From Sphingomonas sp. (GTDB lineage: Bacteria; Pseudomonadota; Alphaproteobacteria; Sphingomonadales; Sphingomonadaceae): a stretch of DNA of 64,000 nt. Positions 1-8,673 of the stretch are shown here, in pieces. A model generated the notes under the pieces. The model saw nothing but the letters and a program-made list of their open reading frames with translations, searched no databases and was not told the origin of the DNA. The stretch spans positions 1,116,001 to 1,180,000 of the forward strand of contig NZ_JAFKMA010000001.1 of NCBI RefSeq assembly GCF_017304635.1, given 5' to 3'. The translations under genes were made by a program, and so were the position numbers. Positions within the stretch are counted from its first letter, which is position 1, and each line of letters opens with the position of its first letter.

Positions 1-254
1 AAATAGGCCGATTCGGTGCTGAAGCGGCCGTACAGATCGTCGCGCATCTGCGTGTAGGCGGGCGGCGGCGGCAGCTTGACCGCGTCCGCCTCCGCCGGAT
101 GCGCGGCGAGGTCCGGCTCGCCCTGCCACGCATAGCCCGCCGCCCCCAGCATCAGGAACGTCGCCACCAGCGTCCACAACGTCCGCGGCACGCGCAACAC
201 CAGCAACAGCGCCGCGACCGTCGCGATCAGCAGCACCAGCGTCAGCCAGCCCAT
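1..254 (-). CDS. ccmI: Cytochrome c maturation protein CcmI, N-terminal part (cut by window start)
   Basis: The visible 84 residues begin MGWLTLVLLIATVAALLLVL and contain two hydrophobic segments (about residues 3-20 and 25-43) separated by a short basic loop, then a soluble start. This is the usual CcmI membrane anchor; the TPR domain that presents apocytochrome c to the ligation complex would lie beyond the window edge. The ATG overlaps the TGA of ccmH (ATGA), so it is translated in the ccm chain. Identification rests mainly on position after ccmH and on the two-TM N-terminus. Confidence 0.8.
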   Translation of the reverse strand, partial: MGWLTLVLLIATVAALLLVLRVPRTLWTLVATFLMLGAAGYAWQGEPDLAAHPAEADAVKLPPPPAYTQMRDDLYGRFSTESAY

Positions 255-763
255 CACCGCACCCTCCGCCGAAAGCTCGACCGTGCAATCCACGCTCCCA
301 CGACCAGCAGCGCGATCGGCGCGAGCCACAGCGGCCAGGTCGCGCCGTCGAGCGGCGGGTCGTAGCTGATATAATCGCCGTAGCGGCCGATCAGCCAGTG
401 ACGCACCTGCCCCGGCGTCTCGCCCCCGGCGATCCGTTCGCGGATCAGGCTGCGCATCGTCCCGGCGATCGGCGCCTGGCTATCGGCGATCGACTGGCCC
501 TGGCACTCGACGCAGCGGATCGTCGTCATCAGCGCTCGCGCCTGCGCTTCCTGCGCGCGGTCGGGAAGCTGGGTATCGGCGAGCGAAGTTTGCGCCAGCG
601 CCGGCGTCGCGAACGCCATCAGCGCCCCAACCCAAACCGTCACCCCGGCCTTGTGCCGGGGTCCACTACGCCGCACGCTCTTCGCTGGAGCTTCTTGCCA
701 CGTCTCTTGCCGCTTGGTGGATGCCGGGACGAGCCCGGCATGACGGAGCAGGAAACCCGTCAC
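254..763 (-). CDS. ccmH: Cytochrome c maturation thiol-disulfide protein CcmH, with a repeat element in its leader
   Basis: CcmH reduces apocytochrome c heme-binding cysteines for heme ligation in the periplasm. The family motif RCVECQGQS, the region IADSQAPIAG and a C-terminal membrane anchor (WPLWLAPIALLVVGAWIA) are all present. The GTG at 763 overlaps the ccmG stop (GTGA), the same coupling used elsewhere in this operon. Starting there, the first six residues VTGFLL are followed by about 36 residues encoded by a palindromic repeat, and only then by the hydrophobic stretch VWVGALMAFATPALA-Q that ends in a signal peptidase site. An alternative GTG at 643, formed by the repeat end itself, would give a 129-residue protein with a short uncharged leader. 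The mature domain is intact under either start. Confidence 0.88.
   Translation of the reverse strand: MTGFLLRHAGLVPASTKRQETWQEAPAKSVRRSGPRHKAGVTVWVGALMAFATPALAQTSLADTQLPDRAQEAQARALMTTIRCVECQGQSIADSQAPIAGTMRSLIRERIAGGETPGQVRHWLIGRYGDYISYDPPLDGATWPLWLAPIALLVVGAWIARSSFRRRVR
640..745. repeat. Palindromic repeat, family A (two hairpins)
   Basis: Two GC-rich hairpins face each other: 643-661 (ccccggc/gccgggg arms) and 721-741 (atgccggg/cccggcat arms), each with an adjoining ggtcca/tggatg box. The same architecture occurs at 4718-4824 and 32625-32732. Here, unusually, it lies within the 5' end of ccmH rather than between genes. Confidence 0.75.
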
Positions 764-1287
764 TTCGCCGCCTTCCATGCGCGGAGGATGTCGGCGACCT
801 GATCGTCCTGCAGGTTGCTGACATACTGGCGCACGATCCGGCCCTTGCCGTCGACCAGGAACGTCTCGGGCACCCCGGCCGAGCCCAGCGTGACCTGAAC
901 CCGGCCGCCGGCATCGTTGCCGATCCGCTGGAACGGATCGCCGTAGCGCGCCAGGAAATCGCGCACACCGTCGGGCGTGTCGTTGATCGCGATTCCATCG
1001 ATCGGCACGCCGGCGGCGGCCAGCTTCGCCAGCGCCGGCGCTTCCGCCCGGCACGGCACGCACCAGCTGCCGAACACGTTGATGAGCCGCGGTTGCCCCC
1101 CGCCATAGGCCGTCCGCGCGACGCCGGGCTTGGTCGGCAACATCGCGGGCAACGCGAAATCGGGCAGCGGCTTGTCGGTCAGCGCCGAATGCACCGTGCG
1201 GCTCGCTGGCCGCAGCAGCCCGAACCCGACCAGCGCGAACAGCCCGGCGAACAGCACCAGCGGAAGCCACAGCAACGCGCGCCTCAT
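760..1287 (-). CDS. ccmG: Thiol:disulfide interchange protein CcmG/DsbE
   Basis: This is a membrane-anchored periplasmic thioredoxin-fold reductase that keeps the CcmH/apocytochrome cysteines reduced. The N-terminal anchor covers residues 4-25. The active site is WCVPC (C76, C79) after the beta strand RLINVFGS, and the cis-proline region GVPETFLVDGKG follows. Length 175 residues is normal. The ATG at 1287 overlaps the ccmF TGA (ATGA). Its own TGA overlaps the GTG of ccmH. Confidence 0.95.
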   Translation of the reverse strand: MRRALLWLPLVLFAGLFALVGFGLLRPASRTVHSALTDKPLPDFALPAMLPTKPGVARTAYGGGQPRLINVFGSWCVPCRAEAPALAKLAAAGVPIDGIAINDTPDGVRDFLARYGDPFQRIGNDAGGRVQVTLGSAGVPETFLVDGKGRIVRQYVSNLQDDQVADILRAWKAAK

Positions 1288-3230
1288 GCATAGCCCTCCT
1301 CGTCCGCCAGCCGCCGCCGCGTCCGCCGCGCGCGCCACCACCGCCCGAGGATCGACAGCGCCCCGCCCAGCGCGACCAGCCCGCCGCCGGCCCAGATCAA
1401 CGTCACGAACGGCTTCCACCACAATCGCAACTGGTATCCGCCTTGCCCGTCCGCCTGGCCGAGCACGGTGTAGAGCTGGCCGTCGAGCATCGTGCGGATC
1501 GCCGATTCGTTGGTGGTGGTCGGCGGGTTGGCGAAGAAGTGCTGTTCGGGCGACAGCGTGAACGCGTCACCCTCGCCCCGCGTCACCGTCAGGTCGGCGG
1601 CCAACCCGGAGAAGTTCTGCGCCACCACCGGGCGCAGTCCGGCCAGCCGGACGCGGAACGGCCCGACCGCGACGGGATCGCCCGGCCGCACGACCACCAG
1701 CCGCTCCTCCGTGAACGCGCTGTCGCAGGCGATCCCGGCCAGGCTGACCGCAATGCCGACATGCGCCACGACCATGCCCCAGATCGTCAGCGGGGTGCGA
1801 CGCCAACTGCGCCCCCACAACGGCGCGACGCTCGCCACCGCCAGCCCCGCCGCCAGCGCCAGCCCGAGCAGCGGCAGCACGCCCGCGCCCCAGGCGAACG
1901 GCACCAACACGATCAGCGCGATCCCGAACGCCGCGACCGGCGGCGTCATCCGCCTGAGCAGCGCGCTCGCCTCGTCGCGCCGCCACCGCAGCAGCGGCCC
2001 CGCCGCCATCACCGCGACCAGCACCAGCGCGACCGGCCCGATCGTCTTGTCGAAGAACGGCTTGCCGACCGACAGCTGCACCCCGAACCCCGCCGCGACC
2101 AGCGGGTAGAGCGTCCCGATCAGCACGATCCCCAGGATCACCGTCAGCAACAGGTTGTTGACCACCAACGCGCCTTCGCGGCTGAGCGGCGCGAACAATT
2201 TGCCCTGCCGCACCGTGCCGATGCGCAGCGCGAACAGCGCCAGCGCCCCGCCGATATAGATCGCCAGCAACGCCAGGATGAACGCCCCGCGTTCCGGGTC
2301 GACCGCGAAGGCGTGGACGCTGGTCAGGATGCCCGATCGCACCAGAAACGTGCCGATCATGCTCATGCTGAACGCGACCACCGCCAGCATGATCGTCCAC
2401 GCGCGCAACCCGTCGCGCGTCGCCAGCACGCTGACCGAATGGAGCAACGCGGTCGCCGCCAGCCACGGCATCAGCGAGGCGTTCTCGACCGGATCCCAGA
2501 ACCACCAGCCACCCCAGCCGAGCTCGTAATAGGCCCAGTAACTGCCCGCGGTGATCCCCAATGTCAGGAACACCCACGCCCCCAGCACCCAGGGCCGCAT
2601 CGCCCGCGCGAAGGCCGGTCCGACGTCGCGCGTCACCAGCGCGCCGACCGCGAAGCTGAACGCGATCGAGATACCGACATAACCGACGTAGAGCGTCGGC
2701 GGATGGAAGGCGAGGCCGGGATCCTGGAGCAGCGGGTTGAGCCCCTCGCCGTCCGGCGGTGCCGGGAACATGCGGGCGAACGGGTTGGAGGCGACCAGCA
2801 GGAACGCGTAGAAGCCCGCCGCGATCGCCGCCTGCGCGCCGATCGTCGCGATCAGCGTGCGCTCGGCCAGTTGCCGCTCGAACAAAGCGACGCCCGCCCC
2901 GGCCAGCCCTAGGATCGTCACCCAGAGCAGCATCGACCCCTCGTGATTGCCCCACGCGCCGGCGAGCTTGTAGATCAGCGGCTTGGCCGAATGGCTGTTC
3001 TCGACCACCAGCTTGACCGACATGTCGCTGTTCGCGAACACCAGGATCAGGCACAGCATCGCCAGCGCGACGAGGAACCCCTGCGCGATCGCGACCGGGC
3101 GGACGGCGCGGGCGAGGTTTGCGCCCAGGGGCGAACGCGAGGATCGCACCGCCCCCACCGCCAGCACGGCCTGCAACGCCGCCATCGCCGCCGCCAGCCA
3201 CAGCGCCGCCAGACCCAGTTCCGCGATCAT
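1284..3230 (-). CDS. ccmF: Heme lyase CcmF
   Basis: CcmF is the integral membrane component of the heme ligation complex that attaches heme to apocytochrome c. At 648 residues it has the family length and many membrane segments. The tryptophan-rich heme-handling motif WGGWWFWDPVENASLMPW is present in the central part, together with conserved histidines in periplasmic loops (for example DPGLAFHPPTLYVGYVG). It overlaps ccmE upstream and ccmG downstream by 4 bp each. Nothing is missing. Confidence 0.97.
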   Translation of the reverse strand: MIAELGLAALWLAAAMAALQAVLAVGAVRSSRSPLGANLARAVRPVAIAQGFLVALAMLCLILVFANSDMSVKLVVENSHSAKPLIYKLAGAWGNHEGSMLLWVTILGLAGAGVALFERQLAERTLIATIGAQAAIAAGFYAFLLVASNPFARMFPAPPDGEGLNPLLQDPGLAFHPPTLYVGYVGISIAFSFAVGALVTRDVGPAFARAMRPWVLGAWVFLTLGITAGSYWAYYELGWGGWWFWDPVENASLMPWLAATALLHSVSVLATRDGLRAWTIMLAVVAFSMSMIGTFLVRSGILTSVHAFAVDPERGAFILALLAIYIGGALALFALRIGTVRQGKLFAPLSREGALVVNNLLLTVILGIVLIGTLYPLVAAGFGVQLSVGKPFFDKTIGPVALVLVAVMAAGPLLRWRRDEASALLRRMTPPVAAFGIALIVLVPFAWGAGVLPLLGLALAAGLAVASVAPLWGRSWRRTPLTIWGMVVAHVGIAVSLAGIACDSAFTEERLVVVRPGDPVAVGPFRVRLAGLRPVVAQNFSGLAADLTVTRGEGDAFTLSPEQHFFANPPTTTNESAIRTMLDGQLYTVLGQADGQGGYQLRLWWKPFVTLIWAGGGLVALGGALSILGRWWRARRTRRRLADEEGYA

Positions 3231-3661
3231 CGCTCGAGCGTCTTCGTTTCGTGCATCTTGCCCGCCATTTCGGGCGGACGGTATTTCTCGTCATGCTTGG
3301 CGAGCAGATTGTCGGCGACGAAGCTGCCGTCGCGCTGGAACTGCCCCTCGGCGACGACGCCCGATCCTTCGCGGAACAGATCGGGCGGGATGCCCTTGAA
3401 CGTGACCGGCGTGGTCGCCGCGCCATCGGTCACGACGAAGCTGAGCGTGACGCCGTCCGCCGCTTTCCTGAGCGAGCCGCGCTCCACCATCCCGCCGAGC
3501 CGCACGCCCCGCCCGAGCGGTAGGCCGTCCTTCTTCACGTCGCCTGGCGAATAGAAATAGGCGGCCTGATCCTTCAGCGCCGACAGCGCGAGCAGGCTCG
3601 CCGCAATGACCGCCAGCACGGCCAGGCCGACCAGCCACATCCGTTGGTGCTTCGGTTTCAC
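3227..3661 (-). CDS. ccmE: Heme chaperone CcmE
   Basis: CcmE is the periplasmic heme chaperone that binds heme covalently through a histidine. The 144-residue protein has one N-terminal membrane anchor (residues 8-27), a beta-barrel domain with the family signature PPDLFREGSGVVAEG, and the heme-binding motif AKHDEKY with H123. The start is the GTG at 3661, overlapping the ccmD stop (GTGA). An in-frame ATG seven codons later would cut the anchor and is less likely. Confidence 0.95.
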   Translation of the reverse strand: MKPKHQRMWLVGLAVLAVIAASLLALSALKDQAAYFYSPGDVKKDGLPLGRGVRLGGMVERGSLRKAADGVTLSFVVTDGAATTPVTFKGIPPDLFREGSGVVAEGQFQRDGSFVADNLLAKHDEKYRPPEMAGKMHETKTLER

Positions 3662-3771
3662 TTCGGATCGCGCTCCGCCGCGCGCATCGCCCGCCACGCG
3701 CCCAGCACGAGCGCCGCCGTCGCCGCCAGTGTCAGGCCATAGGCGGCCCCCACGAACCACCAATGATTCAT
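3658..3771 (-). CDS. ccmD: Heme exporter small subunit CcmD
   Basis: A 37-residue single-pass membrane protein (MNHWWFVGAAYGLTLAATAA...), the usual size and form of CcmD, which helps release holo-CcmE from CcmC. The identification depends on its place between ccmC and ccmE and on the aromatic N-terminus followed by one TM helix and a basic tail ending RDPK. Both ends overlap neighbours by 4 bp. Confidence 0.9.
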   Translation of the reverse strand: MNHWWFVGAAYGLTLAATAALVLGAWRAMRAAERDPK

Positions 3772-4502
3772 GCCGGCACGTCCGCCGCCATCCGCCGCAG
3801 CCGCGCCTCGCGCTTCTCGGTTGCCAGCACGCTCCGCATCCGCATCAGCACGACGGCGGCGAAGATCAGCGTGAACCCGGCCAGCGTGAACCACAGCGGC
3901 CACAGCATCGACCCGTCGATCGTCGAGCTGGTCAGCCCGATCGACTCGCCCTGATGGAGCGAATTCCACCACACCACCGAATAGCGGATGATCGGCAGCA
4001 GCACGCTTCCCGCGATGCCGTAGATCGCCGGGATGCGCCCGTCGCCGCCCTGGTCGGCGTCCGCCCGCGCCAGCGCGATATAGGCGAGATAGACGAAGAA
4101 CAGCAGCAGCATCGAGGTCAGCCGCCCGTCCCATTGCCACCACGTCCCCCAGGTCGGCCTCCCCCAGATCGATCCGGTCGCCAGGCACAGCAACGCGAAC
4201 AGCGCCCCGGGTGCCGCGATCGCGCGCGCCGCGACCCGCGCCAGCGGGTGACGCCAGATCAGGTACACGATGCTCGACGCCGCGATCCCGCTCCATCCCG
4301 CCATGCCGAGCCATGCGGTCGGGACGTGGATGTAGAGGATGCGGACGCTGTCGCCCTGGAGATAATCGGGCGGCGTCTGGGTCAGCCCGGCCCAGCATCC
4401 GAACAGCGCCAGCACGATCCCCGGCCACAGCAACGCCGGCGTCAACGGACGCGCGAGCCGCAGGAACCGGGCGGGATTGGCGAGGGCGTGGAGGCTGGGC
4501 AC
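3768..4502 (-). CDS. ccmC: Heme export/transfer protein CcmC
   Basis: CcmC loads heme onto CcmE in the inner membrane. The protein is 244 residues with six predicted membrane segments and contains the tryptophan-rich motif WGTWWQWDGRLTS with flanking conserved histidines (IHVPTAW, NSLHQGE). It is the first gene of the ccmCDEFGHI operon as seen here. No ccmA or ccmB is adjacent, so the ABC part of the system must be encoded elsewhere. Confidence 0.96.
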   Translation of the reverse strand: MPSLHALANPARFLRLARPLTPALLWPGIVLALFGCWAGLTQTPPDYLQGDSVRILYIHVPTAWLGMAGWSGIAASSIVYLIWRHPLARVAARAIAAPGALFALLCLATGSIWGRPTWGTWWQWDGRLTSMLLLFFVYLAYIALARADADQGGDGRIPAIYGIAGSVLLPIIRYSVVWWNSLHQGESIGLTSSTIDGSMLWPLWFTLAGFTLIFAAVVLMRMRSVLATEKREARLRRMAADVPA

Positions 4503-4717
4503 GATTGCAGGCCGCGATAAGCTAAAGTCGCGGCGGCGTCACGCCCACGATGACGATGTCACGCGCTTTCAATGTAGGACTTGGCGTGACACCGTGCCGG
4601 CCGCTCTTTCTCATCGTCGGTCGCCATCGTCACGGATCCGAGACGTACGGACAGGAAGCCGCTTGCGGCGGGGCGGGCTCTCGGACGGATCGGCGTGACG
4701 GATCGGCCAAACCGAAC

Positions 4718-4824
4718 GTCACCCCGGCCTTGTGCCGGGGTCCACCAGGCGGCTTTCCACGGCGCGAGAAGATCCAGAGATGCGCGAGCGGCTCGGTGGA
4801 CCCCGGCACGAGGCCGGGGTGACG
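4718..4824. repeat. Palindromic repeat, family A
   Basis: Two inverted hairpins, ccccggccttgtgccgggg on the left and ccccggcacgaggccgggg on the right, both flanked by gtcac/gtgac and ggtccacc/ggtggacc. The whole element is itself an imperfect inverted repeat of about 107 bp. It matches the elements at 640-745 and 32625-32732 in structure. Confidence 0.85.
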
Positions 4825-4896
4825 GTATCATCCACGCAACCGCCGATGAATGTCGATCGGCCCTGGCTGCGTCGCGACGAGCCGCCCGGTCACGGC

Positions 4897-5008
4897 CGTC
4901 GATTTCGTCAAGCCTGGCCTGCGCGGGACGCCGCTACCCTCGTCAACTTCGTCAAGTTTGGCCCGTGCCGGACGCCGCTACCCTCGTCAATTTCGTCAAG
5001 TTTGGCGC
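4897..5008. repeat. 44-bp tandem repeat, about 2.5 copies
   Basis: Units start at 4897, 4941 and 4985 with cgtcra(t/c)ttcgtcaag and run through gacgccgctaccct. Units 1 and 2 are nearly identical over 44 bp; unit 3 stops after tttggc just before the dehydrogenase stop codon at 5011. The unit length is not a multiple of three and no gene reads through it convincingly. Confidence 0.8.
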
Positions 5009-5010
5009 GC

Positions 5011-6063
<1,053 letters not shown>

Positions 6064-6154
6064 CGTCGTTTCGTCCTCAAAAGGAAATTACGAGGACGCG
6101 TATTATTGTTTCGCGACCGCGAAGGCCAGCCCGGAAAACGCAAGGATGGGAAAA

Positions 6155-6232
6155 TGGGGCGACCGACGGGACTTGAACCCGCAACTTCCGGCATCACAAG
6201 CCGGCGCTCTAACCAATTGAACTACGGTCGCC
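6155..6232 (-). tRNA. tRNA-His (GTG anticodon)
   Basis: The reverse complement folds as a full cloverleaf: 7-bp acceptor, D-arm GTTC/GAGC, anticodon stem CCGGC/GCCGG with loop TTGTGAT (anticodon GTG), and T-loop TTCAAGT. Aligning U8 shows that the first base is an encoded G-1 opposite C73, the histidine identity element, and CCA is encoded at the 3' end (6157-6155). A TTTT run follows. Confidence 0.95.
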
Positions 6233-6307
6233 GCGAAGTGCCGGCCCCTAGCGGGCGTCGGGGTGGCCGGTCAAGATGGTGAGCATGGATCGGCGTAGCC
6301 CGTTGGC

Positions 6308-6384
6308 GGTGCCGGCCCGCTCCCCCACCCGACCGCCCATATGATACTGCCGTTGGGCGGTCGGGTGGGGGAGCGGCCGGCACC
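6308..6384. repeat. Long near-perfect inverted repeat
   Basis: A 32-nt left arm (6308-6339) and a 31-nt right arm (6354-6384) are reverse complements apart from a single extra base; the loop is about 14 nt. It lies between tRNA-His and the gspN stop, with no T-run. It could act as a bidirectional transcription barrier or be a dispersed repeat of another family. Confidence 0.8.
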
Positions 6385-6389
6385 GCCCA

Positions 6390-7109
6390 TCAGAAGCGCC
6401 CTTCGATCCGCAGGCTGTAGCCGCCCCCGCTGGGCTGGAACCCGGCCCCGGCCAGCGCCGCCGCGGCGGCGGCATCGGCGGGGCGCGCGGTCAGCGTCGC
6501 GCGATACTTGCCGTCAGCCTCGATCGACACGGCGATCGATTCGGTCTGCGCCTGGCTGGCGAGCGGCACCAGCAGCGTCCCGCCCGAACACCGCGCCGTA
6601 CCGCTCAGCGACGGCGGCAGGGTCAGTTGCGGCATGGTGCTGGCGATCAGCGCGGTCACCTTGCCCTCCGCGCTCGCGCAATTGCCGTCGCGGAAATGGA
6701 CGCTGACGTCGTCGAACCGCAACGCCGCGATCGGCAGCGGCGCGAACGCGCTGCTGGCGGGGAGCGTCGCGGTCACGTCGTCGACGCCGAAGGTCGACCG
6801 GCTGACGCTCAGCGCCCCGCGCAACGCCTGGTCGCCGCTGGTTCCCGCGCCCGCCACGTCAATCCGCGCGCGGCCGATGGCGAGCTGGAGCGGCGACAGC
6901 CCGGCGTCGAGATCGCCCAGCGCGATGTCGCCGTAATGCGCGTCGTTGAGCCCGCCCGCCCAGACCGGTCCGGTGACCTCGCGGGCGCTCAGCCCCTGCG
7001 CCCCCATGTCGATCAGCCCCAGCGCCAGCCGCAGCGGGAACAGCACGATCAGCGCGACGACGACCATCGCGAGGAACAGGACGGGGCGCCGGGTCGTCAG
7101 CCGGATCAT
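6390..7109 (-). CDS. gspN: Type II secretion protein GspN
   Basis: Last gene of the gsp operon. The 239-residue protein has one N-terminal membrane anchor (about residues 9-28), then a periplasmic domain of beta-rich low-complexity sequence with a pair of cysteines (C164-C179 region), as in short GspN proteins. Function in the machine is accessory and poorly defined. The ATG overlaps the gspM stop (ATGA). Identification is by position and architecture; the sequence itself is weakly conserved. Confidence 0.82.
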   Translation of the reverse strand: MIRLTTRRPVLFLAMVVVALIVLFPLRLALGLIDMGAQGLSAREVTGPVWAGGLNDAHYGDIALGDLDAGLSPLQLAIGRARIDVAGAGTSGDQALRGALSVSRSTFGVDDVTATLPASSAFAPLPIAALRFDDVSVHFRDGNCASAEGKVTALIASTMPQLTLPPSLSGTARCSGGTLLVPLASQAQTESIAVSIEADGKYRATLTARPADAAAAAALAGAGFQPSGGGYSLRIEGRF

Positions 7110-7579
7110 GCGACCGTCGTCCGGAACGTGATATCGGCGGCGACCGTGCGATTGCCGCTGTCGGTGATCGCCAGCCGATCGACCAGCACCCCCTGCCCCT
7201 CCAGCCCGCCGATCCAGGCGAGCAAGGCGCCACCGCGCGCGGAATTGATGTGGACGTGCAGCTTCGCCCCTTCCGGCGCGACGCTGTCGAGCGTCAGCCC
7301 GGCGGCGCCGGCCGATTGCCGCACGATCGCCTCGATCGGGCCGGCCGCCGCTTCCGGGCGCGTCCGGCGCAGCGCTCGCACGGCATCGACCTGCGCACGC
7401 GTCTGCGCCAGCCGGATCGCCGCATCGGCGTTACGCTGCCGCGCCGACGACAGCGCCTCGGCGATCGGCCGCGACAGGCCCCAGACGAGCGTCACCGCGG
7501 CCAGCCCGATCATCGCGAGGATCAGCCATTTCTCGCGCCGGCTGCGGCCGTCGAACCAGGGACGGAACGTGGCGATCAT
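7106..7579 (-). CDS. gspM: Type II secretion inner-membrane protein GspM
   Basis: A 157-residue bitopic protein. A cytoplasmic N-terminus (MIATFRPWFDGRSRREKW) precedes one TM helix (about 20-38) and a periplasmic coiled region followed by a ferredoxin-like domain, the classical GspM layout. GspM partners GspL in the inner-membrane platform. The start ATG at 7579 overlaps the gspL TGA; the stop overlaps gspN. Confidence 0.88.
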   Translation of the reverse strand: MIATFRPWFDGRSRREKWLILAMIGLAAVTLVWGLSRPIAEALSSARQRNADAAIRLAQTRAQVDAVRALRRTRPEAAAGPIEAIVRQSAGAAGLTLDSVAPEGAKLHVHINSARGGALLAWIGGLEGQGVLVDRLAITDSGNRTVAADITFRTTVA

Positions 7580-8673
7580 CGCGGGCTCACCGTCAGCACG
7601 CCGGTGATCCGCCCGGCACTGCCGGTGAAGGTGCCGGCGTCGGCGACGAAACCGACCGCGGCCAGCCGGTTCTGGACATCGGCGATCTGGCCCTGGCTCT
7701 GCACCGCGAGATTGACACGCAACCGGCCGCTCGCATCGAACGCCATCCCCGTGACCTCCGCTCCCGGCACCGCCGCGACGGCGGCGGCGACGCTGGCGGC
7801 GGTCTGGCTGAACCCCGCGCCGCCACCGCGCAGCCGCGTCAGGCGATCGGTCAGCTGCTGCCCGGCATCGGTCACCGTCACGCCACGCGGCAGGCCCTGT
7901 TCCGCCAGCGCGTCGGCCTGCGCCTCCAGCGACGAAGCCGACAAATTGTAGCGCAGGATCTGCACCAGCGTGATCGCCAGCGTCACGCACAGGATCGCCG
8001 CGCCCAGCCACGCCAGCCGCCGCACCAGCAGCCATTCGATCGCCGCGCGCTGTTGCAATGCGAATGCGCCCTGCCGCAGGTCGAGCGCCGGGTCGGCGAC
8101 GGCCGCCGCCACCGACGCCTCCAGCGCGGCCCGGTCGAGCGTCGCGACCGGGGCATCGCCGACGATCATGTCGGTCAGCCCCGGCTCCTCGGCGAACCCG
8201 CTCGACGTGCCGCGCAGCACGCGGCCATCGCCCAGGTCGCCGACGACATAGCCCTCGTCGGGGCGCGGCAGGAGCATCGGCGCGGGGATGATCGACCGCG
8301 CCACGAAACCGGCATTCGCCAGCAGCGCCAGCCATTCGACCATGCGAACGTTGGCGACGACGCCGATCGGCGACGCGACCACGCCTTCCTCCCGCCCAAC
8401 CGCGACGTGCAGGTCGCCGAGCGGCGTGACGCTCGCTTCCGCCACCAACAGCCGGGCGGCGGCGATCGCCTGTGCCAGCGAGCGATCGGGCAAGTCGGCC
8501 CAGTGCAGCGTCACCGCGTCGGCGGGCGCGATCGCGACGATGCGCGTCTCCGCCGGCTGGTCCGGGCTCGGCAACCCCTCTCCACTGGCGGCGAGGGCGC
8601 TGTCCCGCGCGAGCAGCCAGCGCCACGGCGCATCCGGCGCGGCGGGCAGGAACAAAGCAAGCGTGTCGCTCAT
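7576..8673 (-). CDS. gspL: Type II secretion protein GspL
   Basis: GspL links the cytoplasmic ATPase GspE to the periplasmic part of the machine. At 365 residues it has a cytoplasmic actin-like domain (residues 1 to about 220), one membrane segment (about 232-255, LAWLGAAILCVTLAITLVQIL) and a periplasmic ferredoxin-like domain. ATG at 8673 overlaps the gspK stop by 4 bp. Confidence 0.9.
   Translation of the reverse strand: MSDTLALFLPAAPDAPWRWLLARDSALAASGEGLPSPDQPAETRIVAIAPADAVTLHWADLPDRSLAQAIAAARLLVAEASVTPLGDLHVAVGREEGVVASPIGVVANVRMVEWLALLANAGFVARSIIPAPMLLPRPDEGYVVGDLGDGRVLRGTSSGFAEEPGLTDMIVGDAPVATLDRAALEASVAAAVADPALDLRQGAFALQQRAAIEWLLVRRLAWLGAAILCVTLAITLVQILRYNLSASSLEAQADALAEQGLPRGVTVTDAGQQLTDRLTRLRGGGAGFSQTAASVAAAVAAVPGAEVTGMAFDASGRLRVNLAVQSQGQIADVQNRLAAVGFVADAGTFTGSAGRITGVLTVSPR

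Larger units (their letters stand above)
4503..5010. other. Intergenic spacer between ccmC and the dehydrogenase, filled with repeats
   Basis: About 500 bp without a credible gene. It holds a family A palindromic repeat (4718-4824) and a 44-bp tandem repeat (4897-5008). The ccm operon promoter must lie in 4503-4717, but I cannot point to clear -35/-10 boxes. Short open frames here are made of the repeats themselves. Confidence 0.7.

Noticed and set aside
4718-4824. Possible CRISPR-like repeat array.
   Set aside because: Only two facing hairpins, no regular direct repeats with spacers and no cas genes.
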